This document shows positions 22,935 through 33,706 of a stretch of DNA of 64,000 nucleotides, one piece after another. The notes below the pieces were generated by a model. The model had not been told where the DNA came from. It made no database searches and saw nothing but the letters and a program-made list of their open reading frames with translations. How positions within the stretch are numbered: position 1 is the stretch's first letter; every line of letters starts with the position of its first letter. The stretch is from Cornus controversa (lineage: Eukaryota > Streptophyta > Magnoliopsida > Cornales > Cornaceae), in NCBI GenBank assembly GCA_026545225.1, contig CM048848.1, positions 23,104,806-23,168,805 on the forward strand, read 5' to 3'. A program made the translations under genes and the position numbers.

Positions 22935-24445
22935 TGATTCGTGTGTGAGTGTGACTCAAAAAGTATATCAATTTAAAAATTTCCACACTTCGCAATAGAA
23001 TGAATTCCTTGCAGAATAGGGCTATCGAAAGGGGTATCGTACCTTAGGGATTATGGTCTGATGAGTTGGATTACGGAATTAATTCTAATTAAATTTAAGA
23101 GAAAAGAATTCTGATTTTTAAACTAAACTAATTAAAAAGTAAAATAAAATAAATCAAAATAGATAGAAAGTGAAGATAATATGAGAGAAATCTAGGGTAT
23201 TTGACTTCACCACTAACTCCACAATCAATGGTCAATTGAATCAACTATGGGAAATTACATCATGCATAAGTGGTGTTGGTGGCTACAAGCTCACTTCATC
23301 CGTCAAGAAGATAACATATGATTAAAACTAAGCCATGGACTATCTTCGATTGGCATGGGCCATCTGCCTAACTACTCTAATCTAGGGTGCAGTATGATTC
23401 ATCTTCTCTAGGCATAATCCATCAAAGCTTTTAATGATATATTCAGTGATTACCATTGTGTAATAATCGCTCTCATGATCACAGAAAATAAGAGAGATTG
23501 AGTTCAATCACAACAACTAAATATCTAAGACAAGATAAGAAATCATTGAAACTGAATTTACAAGACTTTTATTGCTCAATTCTATAATAAGAATCCTCTG
23601 AATTACACAATCTATGCATGTATATAAAGGTCCCCAATAATTAAAACAATCAAACCATTGATGCTTTGTTAGGGCTACATCAAAACCCTAGTGGATGAAC
23701 TAGCCGCTCATGGTAGAAGAAGAAGCTTCAACTGTTGAGGAAGAAGACATCATTTTCATGAATTACGCGTATGACTTTGTTCTCCAATGGCTTTGTAAAT
23801 ATGTTTCTGTTCTCTTCTCAGCCCTCTCAGACTCTCCAATCTCTGTAATGTCTCTCCCAAACTCAGCCTCCAAGTCTTCACTTTATTCCCCAAGAGAATA
23901 CACCAAAGTTGTAATCCAGTTAGGAATTAATTAGGTTTTCCCGCAGCACTAATCAGGTGTGTTTTTCCTGCTGATGTTCGGCCCAACTTTTGACCCACTA
24001 GAAGTCCGATTCACGGAATTTTTGTGAAATACAAAAGTGTGCAGAATCAAATTTCGTTTAATCTTAATGAAAATTATGTCAATTTAAGGCTTGGAAATAA
24101 GACTTCTGGTCCATTTTCCAAAATGGGATTAAGACTATATTTTGCGCAGATTTGGGCTTCAGGCCCGAAACCTTCTTAAGCAGCTGTACTTCTCTTGGAC
24201 CTCTTCCTTGGGTTGATTTGAGTTGAAATAAATGGTTGAATGAATCTCCTTGATGTAGGCTTCATCTAACCATCTTGGACATTTTCTTTAAAAGTTCAAA
24301 ATCATGGTTTTAACTGAAATAATCATTAAGGCCCTGAAAATATAGAAAACACTAAAAAAAAAGTAAAATCACAAAATAATCTATCACTAAGAGAATAAAA
24401 TACATAAGTTAAGAGGCTAGAATGCGTAACATTCAACGCCTATCA
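22935..24445 (-). repeat. Athila-type LTR, minus orientation (family A)
   Basis: It starts TGATTCGTGTGTGAGTG and ends AACGCCTATCA. Reverse-complemented it matches the LTRs at 26199-27630 and 32274-33706. On its right it is followed by the complement of the polypurine tract, so it is the 3' LTR of a minus-strand element. It keeps a segment of about 60 bp (around 23705-23770) that both element-A LTRs lack and the LTR at 40342 also has. Confidence 0.9.
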
Positions 24446-25830
24446 CACCCCCAAACTTACATATTGCTAGTCCCTTAGTAATAGAATAAAACAAAACTAA
24501 AACAAAGAAACTACTAAATACTAACTAAACTACCCAACTCCACTTTCGTGTGAGAAATGATTGCATTTAGCATATGCAACAAGCCTTTAAACCCCTAGGT
24601 TCCCCCTAGTGGACGAGTATAGTCTCGTGAGGGTTTCCAGAAATGTTACCCACAAACATTCAAAATTCTGTTTCAACATTAATTTAAGAAGAAGATTACA
24701 ATACATAGTTACAAACTTGCATTCAAGAATAATTTCAAAATTTTAAATTCCATAATTCAAATCAATGGTCCCCACACATAATTCACATCAACATATCTCA
24801 AAATAATCAACTCTAGTCCCCTCGTGAAAAGTGAACTAGCAGTCATCTCATGTAGCATAACTCAGCTCTGAATATATTAAGGCACATACCCCTTCAACTC
24901 ACTAGCTCCCCTTATTGAAATCATACTTCCAAACATGAATACATGACTTTTTTCATTTTTTTTTATCATTCTTTTTTTTCATTACTTTATTGGTTGTGCA
25001 ACGTCTTGATCTATTAAGCTTTCTGAAAGATCCATGTAGCAAGCTTTCAATCAGTGACTCCCAAACCAGATGGCTTTAGGGCACTAGGCTTTAAGAAACC
25101 TCGAAGAACCTAAATACCCGAATCAATCAGGCTACAAATCAAGACAACCAATACTCATCTTTTCTCACCCTTTCACTTTTGACGCGAACACTCCGTGCTT
25201 CCTGAGGCATAGAGGCCCAGTTACTCATGAAAATGATCAAATTGATTTGCTTATTCATCACTTTTTTTTTTCTTTTTCATTGTAGTCAAGTAAAACACAT
25301 CATCGGTACTCATTCTCAAGAGATACTAATTAATATCAAGCATATGTAACTCAATAACTCAAAACCAAAGTTTATACCCCACAAAATTATGCTAGTGTGT
25401 CTGTGCATGTAAGGAAACTAAAATAAATCACTCCAAAACATGTTATTACAAACCATGATTAAAACTACTTAATTCAAACCATAGTGTCCAAAAGTTTAAA
25501 ACATACTCACAAATTGCAAGTTATGCACCTACATAAGGTACTAATCCCTTAAATAATGTCCAAACATTCTTATCTAACAACAAAACAAAATAAAATAACA
25601 TAAACAAACTAAGAAAATAAAAGAAAATAAAATCCTAAAACAAGAAGAATTTCACAAAAATTTCCTCCCATAATGCAATAACCACAAAAATAAGGCATCG
25701 CCTCACCCTCAAACTTAAACTGTACATTGTCCTCAATGTACACCCAATCAAAGCATAGAGAAAAGTAAGAACGATGTTACCAGAAATCCGGAGTAGTGGC
25801 AAGAAAATAGAGCACACCACTAGCATGAAG
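24446..25830 (-). mobile_element. 3' internal region of an Athila-type element, minus orientation
   Basis: Read on the minus strand it is co-linear with 30880-32273 of element A: the two hairpin-polypurine modules, the conserved block (about 25005-25216) and the purine-rich stretch. It ends abruptly at about 25830, where the same family resumes in plus orientation. No gag or pol of this copy remains. Confidence 0.88.
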
Positions 25831-26198
25831 AGTTGATTATTTTGAAATATGTTGATGTGAATTATGTGTTGGGACCATTGATTTGAATTATAGAATTTGA
25901 AAGTTTGAAATTATTCTTGAATGCAAGTTTGTAACTATATATTGTAATCTTCTTCTTGAATTAATGTTGAAACAGAATTTTGAATGTTTGTGGGTAACAT
26001 TTCTGAAAATTCTCATGAGACTATACTCGTCCACTAGGGGGAACCTAAGGGTTTAAAGGCTTGTTGCATATGCTAAATGCAATCGTTTCTCCCACGAAAG
26101 TGGAGTTGGGTAGTTTAGTTAGTATTTGTTAGTTTCTTTTGTTTTAGTTTTGTTTTATTCTATTGCTAAGGGACTAGCAATATGTAAGTTTGGGGGTA
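25831..26198 (+). mobile_element. 3' internal end of another family-A copy, plus orientation
   Basis: These 368 bp match 31900-32273 closely and end in the polypurine tract AAGTTTGGGGGTA directly before the LTR at 26199. That LTR is therefore the 3' LTR of one copy and the 5' LTR of the next, a shared-LTR arrangement. Confidence 0.88.
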
Positions 26199-27630
26199 TG
26201 ATTGGCGTAGAATGTTACGCATTCTAGCCTCTTAAATTATGTATTTTATTCTCTTAGTGATAGATTATTTTGTTAGTTTACTTCGTTTTAGTGTTTTTTG
26301 TATTTTCAGGGCCTTAATGATTATTTCAGTTAAAACCGTGATTTTGGGCTTTTAAAGAAGACATCCAAGATGGTTAGATGAAGCCTACTTCAAGGAGATC
26401 CATTCAAACATTTATTTCAACTCAAATCAGCCTAAGGAAGAGGTCCAAGAGAATTACAACTGCTTAAGAAGGTTTCGGGCCTGAAGCCCAAATCTGCGCA
26501 TAATACAGTCTTAATCCCATTTTGGAAAATGGATCAGAAGTCTTATTTTTGAGCCTCAAATCGACATAATTATCTCATAAGGTTGAACAAAATTTGATTC
26601 TGCACACTTTTGTATCTCACAAAAATTCTGTAAATCGGACTTCTAGTGGGTCAAAAGTTGGGCCGAAGTCAGCAGGAAAAACCCACCTGATTAGTGCTGC
26701 GGGAAACCCTAATTTATTCCTAATTGGATTAGGACTTTGATGTATTCTCTTGGCTATTTAAAGTGACAAATTAGGGCTGTATTGAGGAGGCTTGGCAGCA
26801 GCTTTGAAGAGCTTTCGGAGTGGAGAATCATTGGAGAACAAGGCGTATCATGAGCGGCTAGTTCAGCCACCAGGGTTTTGATGGAGCCCTAACTAAACAT
26901 CACTGGTTTGATTGTTCTAATTATTGGGGATTTTTGTATTCATTCATAGATTGTGTAATTTAGAGGATTCTTATTATAGAATTGAGCAATAAAAGTCTTA
27001 TAAATTTAGTTTCAATGATTTCTTATCTTGTCTTAGATATTTGATTGTTGTTATTGAACTCGTCCCTCTTGTTTTCTGTGATCATGATAGTGATTATTAC
27101 ACAATGGTTTTTACTGAATATATCATTAAAAGCTTTGATGGATTATGCCTAGAGAAGATGAACCATACTGCACCTTAGATTAGAGTAGTTAGGCAGATGG
27201 CCCATGCCAATCGAAGATAGTCCATGACTTAGCCTTAATCATATGTTATCTTCTTGACGGATGAAGGTGAGCTTGTAGCCACCGACACCACTTATGCATG
27301 ATATGATGCCCCATAGTTAGTTCAATTGACCATTGATTGTGAAGTTAGTGGTGAAATCAATTACCCTAGATTTATCTTATATTCTCTACACTCCTTAGTT
27401 TTTCTTGCTTTTGTTCAATTGCTTCATTAGATAATTTAGATATAAAAATCAGCAACTTATTTCTTTTAAATTTAATTAGAATTAGTCCTAACAATTCAAC
27501 TCAATCAGACCACAGTCCCTGAGGTACGATACCCCTTTCGATAGCCCTATTCTACAAGGAATTCGTTCTATTGCGAAGTGTGGAAATTTTTAATTGATAT
27601 ACTTTTTGAGTCACACTCACACACGAATCA
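26199..27630 (+). repeat. Element A 5' LTR
   Basis: It begins TGATTGGCG after a polypurine tract and ends GAATCA before the primer site. A TATA-like GGCTATTTAAAG lies near 26752. It is nearly identical to 32274-33706. Confidence 0.93.
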
Positions 27631-27635
27631 ATTTT

Positions 27636-27655
27636 TGGCGCCGTTGCCGGGGACT
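27636..27655 (+). promoter_or_regulatory. Athila primer-binding site (tRNA-Asp type)
   Basis: TGGCGCCGTTGCCGGGGACT follows the LTR after five bases. Its complement matches the 3' end of plant tRNA-Asp(GTC), the known Athila primer. Element D has the same site at 51373. Confidence 0.9.
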
Positions 27656-27956
27656 GTCTATTTGATTGTTTGGAATTTAGAATTAGTTCTAATTGGATTT
27701 TTAGTTTAGGAATTTTTATTTGTTTATTATTTTTTGTTTGTTATTTTTATTTTATTTGATTAATTTTTTTTTATTTATTTTTTTTTCTTTTGTAGTACTA
27801 ATTTGTTTTGTTTTAATTTTTTTTTATTTGTTTTTTTTAGTTTAGAATTTTTATTTTTGCTACTAATGTAATTTATTTTATTTTGTTTATTTCTTTTTTC
27901 TTTTCCGGTACTTCAATCACCATACCATTGAGCAAGAGGAAGCGAATATTTATATC

Positions 27957-29348
27957 ATGAATGGTGTGCGTGGTAATAATGAGGACAACAATATTGTGCG
28001 TAATGCTGTTGTGGAAAAAACAAGATTGATCAGAGACTACTATGTCCCAGAGACTTATAATTCACCAGCTGATTTTCAATTGCCTAATGTCACTGCACAG
28101 AACTATGAGATCAAGCCTAGCATTATTCAGATGCTACCATCTTATTTTGGGCTGACTCATGAGGATCCGTACAAGCACTTGGATGAATTTATAGAAGTTT
28201 GCTCATTAACGAAAATTCACAACTTCTTTGAAGATGCTTTTCGGATGCGACTCTTTCCATTCTCTCTAAAGGAGAAGGCCAAGTATTGGTTCAGATCTCT
28301 ACCGGCGAGCTCTATCACTACATGGACTCAAATGCAAAGTGAGTTCTTGAAGAAATATTTTCCGATAGGGAGGACCAATCAATTCAGACGAGCTATCACT
28401 GGTTTCTCTCAATTTGAGGCGAAACAATTTTTTGAGGCATGGGAGAGATTCAAGGACCTTCTTAGGAAGTGTCCTCATCACCAAGTTCCAAAGTGGCAGT
28501 TAGTGCAATGTTTCTATGAGGGGCTGACAGAAGGAAACAGACAGATGGTGGATGCATCATGTGGGGGCACTTTTATATTAAAAAGTGAAGATGAAGCATG
28601 GACTTTGTTTGAGAATCTCAGTGACAATTCTTTGCAACATGTGTCTTCATCTCGTCCAAGCAGACCATCCAATACAAGGAGGACAGATGCTATTTTTGAG
28701 TTTGGTTCTGTAGATACTATGTCTACCATTGTGGATGTTGTGGAACAAAGAGTGGTGCAACTTATGGCGGCTGGTCAAGTTCCTAATCAATCTTCATATC
28801 CTTCTATTTTTGAGCCATGTGATTTTTGCTCAAGTCCTATGCACCATGTGAATAATTGTCCTTCACTTGGGCAATTTTTTTATCATCCACAAGAGCAAAG
28901 GGCAGTAATTCAGCCCACTTTTCAGCCTCAGAACTATGTGCCTTCACAATCATATCAAGAACAAGTTCCTATGGCACAAAAAATTTCTGCTATTGAAGAT
29001 AAGATGACGATTGTCCTAGCAAAACTTGAGAAGCTTGACTCTATTGTAGAGACAGTGCAAGCTACAACAGAAACAGTTCAATCCACTGCTCAACTGGTTC
29101 ATTCTCACTCTTAGTCGATTGCCAAATTGGAATCTCAGTTTGGACAACTTGTCAATGCCGTGAGTAGAAGAGAAGCGGGGAAACTACCAAGCCAACCAGT
29201 TGCCAACCCAAGAGGGGTTCATGTCCTTAACAATATTTCTTCTTTGAGCAACCCACACCATGAACAATTTCAAGCCATCACCACTCTTAGAAGTGGAGAA
29301 ATAAGTGACAACAAGGTGGGGGAGAAGAACTTGATGAAGAAGAGGTGA
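27957..29348 (+). pseudogene. Element A gag, one in-frame amber
   Basis: The Gag core is well kept: RDYYVPETYNSPADFQLPN at the N-terminus, then PSYFGLTHEDPYKHLDEFIE (about residue 60), FSLKEKAKYWFRSLP, TGFSQFEAKQFFEAWERFK and a CX2CX4HX4C zinc knuckle (CDFCSSPMHHVNNC) at about residue 288. TAG at 29112-29114 interrupts a frame that otherwise runs to 29348. At that position relatives have glutamine (CAG). The start at 27957 is the first ATG after an AT-rich leader; an upstream start cannot be excluded. Up to the amber it could still make a 385-residue capsid protein, including the knuckle. Confidence 0.9.
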
Positions 29349-29794
29349 CAAAAAGTCCAAATGTTGAAATTTCTCATGAGCCTAAGGTGAAATTGAATAC
29401 TTTTAATGTCCTTCAACATCCTCCAGATGAGAGTGATAGGTTCTTCATGGATGGCTTTGATGATTATGTTGAAGAAGTTGATCTGATTGCTCTATCACCT
29501 GATGTTGAGAAGTCCACTAAGGGGGTGAATGATTTACTTGATGTAGTGGCCATGAAAAATACTCCACCTTGGAGGATTTCGATTGAGCCATTGCCTATTC
29601 TTTCTAGCACTCCTCTGATGCCATCATTAGAGTCTCCTCTATGGGTAGAATTAAAACATCTTCCTTCAAGGCAAAGATATGTATTTTTTGAAGCCAATGA
29701 CACCATTCCGGTCACTTTGAGTTCGACACAAGGAGGTGAGGATCATATAGGAGGGACGAAATTAAATCTCCTCAAGAGATGTGGCATTGGGTGA
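29345..29794 (+). pseudogene. Element A gag-pol linker remnant with protease deleted
   Basis: This frame is shifted relative to gag. It starts with the SPNVEISHEPK region, then jumps directly to VKLNTFNVLQHPPDESD. In B the same two segments are separated by about 190 codons that hold the aspartic protease. The frame continues through TPPWRISIEPLP to a FFEANDTIPVT segment that in B and D leads into RT, but here it ends at 29794. It is a deletion product with no enzymatic domain. Confidence 0.85.
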
Positions 29795-30700
29795 ACTTTC
29801 AATTGAAGTCGATGACCGTCTCCTACGGACGTTAAATTGTAGGATTAGTATGTATTTCTATCCTTTAATTTCTTTAGTTTTCTTTTATTTTTATTTTTAT
29901 TTTATTTTATTTTATTTTTATTTTTAGTTTATGTTTTTCTCTAGTTTCTTTCAATTCTAGTTGGGTTTTAATATTTTTTCTTTGAGTTTTTGATGTATAA
30001 GTTGCCTCCGGAGGATGCCAAGAGGTGTACCGAGATATTTGGACTCAAGACGGGTGAAAAAATGAGCTCCCGATCAACCTTGGGTGATGGAGACTCCAAA
30101 AATACACGTCCCGGTCGACCTTGGGCGATGGAGGGCGAAACAGGCATCAGCCGGGGGGATCGATCGGCCAAGCAAGGGGGGATCGATCGCCCCCATTTTT
30201 CCCCAAGCTGGGAGACCAACCAGCTGGGCGATCGATCGCCCAGCCCTAGGGGGATCGATCGCCCCAGCCCCTGAAGTCCCAAACTGCTCCGTTTTGTCTA
30301 TTTTGAGACCCTCTTTCATGCCCTACTTCCATTAACCCAAAATTTCAAGCTTTGATGCCTCTTTGTGCCTCTCCAACATCAAAATACACTCTAAAAATAT
30401 TTCATAACACTACTTGATCATCATCATTCATCACCATCATCATCCATTCCAATCTATTTTTCTCCATCCCAATTAAATGATCAATTTTCTCAAGTTTCTT
30501 CTTCACAAGGAAGTAGACTTTGTTTGAAAAATTGGTTGGATTTATTTGAGAGGTTTTGTGCTACAAGTTTGGGGGAGGACATTGCACATTAACTATGGAC
30601 TAGTTGGTTGATTTTGGTGCTCCATTCTGGCCTTGACTTAGATGTTCCTACACCACCTTCTCCTTGATTTTTTCGGAGGTAACTATCTTTTGTATTTTTA

Positions 30701-30731
<31 letters not shown>

Positions 30732-32273
30732 TTTCATATTTTTTTTCTTTCTTTCTTTCTTCAGTAAAAAAAAAAAAAAAATTTATTTCATTTTTATTTT
30801 CACCCATATTATTTCACTTGGTATTTGGGGTATAGTGGTTTGTTTTGACAAGTTGTAACATCCAAGTTTGGGGGAGTGCTTTCATTACCTTCATGCTATT
30901 GGTTTGCTATATTTTCTCACCACTCCTCCATGATCATGGTAACATCGTTCTTACTCTTCTCTATGCTTTTATTGGGTGTACATTAAGGACAATGTACAGT
31001 TTAAGTTTGGTGGTGAGGCGATGCCTATTTTTGTACTTTATTGCATATGGGGGGAGATTTGTGTGAAATTCATTTTGTATTAGGATTTTATTTTATTTTA
31101 TTTTCTTAGTTTGTTTATTTTATTTTATTTTGTTTTGTTTTTAGATAGAATGTTTTGACATTATTCAAGGGATTAATACCTTATGTAGGTGTGTAACTTG
31201 TAATTTTTGAGTATGTTTTAAATTCTTGAAAACTATGGTTTGAATTATGTGGTTTTAATCATGGTTTGCAATAACATGTTTTGAAGTGATTGATTTTAGT
31301 TTCCTTACATGCACAGACACACTAGCATAATCTTGTGGGGTATAAACCTATGTTTTGAGTTATTGAGTTACATATGCTTGATATCAATTAGTATCTCTTG
31401 AGAATGAGTACCGATGATGTGTTATACTTGACTTCAATGAAAAAAGAAAGAAAAAAAAAGAAGAATGTGATGAATAAACAAATCAATTTGATCCTTTTCA
31501 TGAGTAACCGAGCCTCTATGCCTCAGGAAGCACGGAGTGTTCGCGTCAAAAGTGAAAGGGTGAGAAAAGATGAGCGTTGGTTGTCTTGATTTGTAGCTTG
31601 ACTGATTCAAGTAATTAGGTTCTTTGGGGTATCTTTAAGCCTAGTGCCCTAAAGCCATCTGGTTTAGGAGTCACTGACTGAAAGCTTGCTACATGGATCT
31701 TTCAGAAAGCTTAATAAATCAAGACATTGCACAACCAATAAAGCAATGAAAAAAAAGAATGAAAAAAAAAGTCATGTATTCATGTTGGGAAGTATGATTT
31801 CAATAAGGGGAGCTAGTGAGTTGATAGGGTATGTGCCTTAATATATTCAGAGCTGAGTTATGCGACATGAGAAGACTGCTAGTTCACTTTACACGAGGGA
31901 GCTAGAGTTGATTATTTTGAAATATGTTGATGTGAATTATGTGATAGGACCATTGATTTGAATTATAGAATTTGAAAGTTTAAAATTATTCTTGAATGCA
32001 AGTTTGTAACTATATATTGTAATCTTCTTCTTGAATTAATGTTGAAACAGAATTTTGAATGTTTGTGGGTAACATTTCTGAAAACCCTCACGAGACTATA
32101 CTCGTCCACTAGGGGGAACCTAGGGGTTTAAAGGCTTATTGCATATGCTAAACGCAATCGTTTCTCCCACGAAAGTGGAGTTGGGTAGTTTAGTTAGTAT
32201 TTGTTAATTTCTTTTGTTTTAGTTTTGTTTTATTCTATTGTTAAGGGACTAGCAATATGTAAGTTTGGGGGTA
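29795..32273 (+). other. Element A 3' non-coding region
   Basis: From the left it holds four GATCGATC palindromes (30156-30268), a leader-like stretch ending CTTCTTCACAAGG (about 30500), TTTTTA low-complexity DNA (about 29885-29930 and 30695-30790), four AAGTTTGG-type motifs (30564, 30864, 31003, 32261), a hairpin (30978-30997), a purine run (31439-31466) and a block of about 220 nt shared with D (31511-31735). No coding sequence is apparent. Confidence 0.85.
32261..32273 (+). promoter_or_regulatory. Element A polypurine tract
   Basis: AAGTTTGGGGGTA abuts the 3' LTR and would prime plus-strand DNA synthesis. Just upstream is the hairpin ATTGTTA...TAGCAAT, which pairs with one G-U wobble. Confidence 0.85.
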
Positions 32274-33706
32274 TGATCGGCGTTGAATGTTACGCATTCT
32301 AGCCTCTTAACTTATGTATTTTATTGTCTTAGTGATAGATTATTTTGTTATTTTACTTCGTTTTAGTGTTTTTTGTATTTTCAGGGCCTTAATGATTATT
32401 TCAGTTAAAATCGTGATTTTGGGCTTTTAAAGAAGACATCCCAGATGGTTAGATGAAGCCTACTTCAAGGAGATCCATTCAAACATTTATTTCAACTCAA
32501 ATCAGCCCAAGAAAGAGGTCCAAGAGAATTACAACTGCTTAAGAAGGTTTCGGGCCTGAAGCCCAAATCTGCGCATAATACAGTCTTAATCCCGTTCTGG
32601 AAAATGGATCAGAAGTCTTATTTTTGAGCATCAAATCGACATAATTATCTCATAGGGTTGAACGAAATTTGATTCTGCACACTTTTGTATTTCACAAAAA
32701 TTCCGTAAATCGGACTTCTAGTGGGTCAAAAGTTGGGCCGAAGTCAGCTAGGAAAAACCCACATGATTAGTGCTGCGGGAAACCCTAATTTATTCCTAAT
32801 TGGATTAGGACTTTGATGTATTCTCTTGGCTATTTAAAGTGACAAATTAGGGCTGTATTGAGGAGGCTTGGCAGCAGCTTTGAAGAGCTTTCGGAGTGGA
32901 GAATCATTAGAGAACAAGGCGTATCATGAGCGGCTAGTTCAGCCACCAGGGTTTTGATGGAGCCCTAACTAAACATCACTGGTTTGATTGTTCTAATTAT
33001 TGGGGATTTTTGTATTCATTCATAGATTGTGTAATTTAGAGGATTCTTATTATAGAATTGAGCAATAAAAGTCTTATAAATTCAGTTTCAATGATTTCTT
33101 ATCTTATCTTAGATATTTGATTGTTGTTATTGAACTCGTCCCTCTTATTTTCTGTGATCATGAGAGTGATTATTACACAATGGTTTTTACTGAATATATC
33201 ATTAAAAGCTTTGATGGATTATGCCTAGAGAAGATGAACCATACTGCACCTTAGATTAGAGTAGTTAGGCAGATGGCCCATGCCAATCGAAGATAGTCCA
33301 TGACTTAGCCTTAATCATATGTTATCTTCTTGACGGATGAAGGTGAGCTTGTAGCCACCGACACCACTTATGCATGATATGATGCCCCATAGTTAGTTCA
33401 ATTGACCATTGATTGTGAAGTTAGTGGTGAAATCAATTACCCTAGATTTATCTTATATTCTCTACACTCCTTAGTTTTTCTTGCTTTTGTTCAATTGCTT
33501 CATTAGATAATTTAGATATAAAAATCAGCAACTTATTTCTTTTAAATTTAATTAGAATTAGTCCTAACAATTCAACTCAATCAGACCACAGTCCCTGAGG
33601 TACGATACCCCTTTCGATAGCCCTATTCTACAAGAAATTCATTCTATTGTGAAATGTGGAAATTTTTAATTGATATACTTTTTGAGTCACACTCACACAC
33701 GAATCA
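32274..33706 (+). repeat. Element A 3' LTR
   Basis: It begins TGATCGGCGTTGAATG and ends CACACGAATCA. It joins directly to the minus-strand pol of element B at 33707. Confidence 0.93.

Larger units (their letters stand above)
26199..33706 (+). mobile_element. Element A: gag-only, non-autonomous Athila-type retrotransposon
   Basis: LTRs of 1432 and 1433 bp (26199-27630, 32274-33706) enclose a primer-binding site, a gag, a short remnant of the gag-pol linker and about 2.4 kb of non-coding 3' sequence with a polypurine tract. Protease, RT, RNase H and integrase are absent. The total of 7.5 kb compares with 13 kb for element D. It fits the TR-GAG class of non-autonomous elements, which keep capsid protein but must borrow enzymes. 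The left flank is another copy's 3' end, so no target-site duplication can be tested there. Confidence 0.88.

Noticed and set aside
23710-23934. Acidic small ORF as a host gene
   Set aside because: It lies inside the minus-strand LTR 22935-24445 and is absent from sister LTRs.
30074-30335. ORFs with repeated DRSP/GRSI motifs on both strands
   Set aside because: They are translations of the GATCGATC palindromes in the 3' non-coding region of element A, not proteins.
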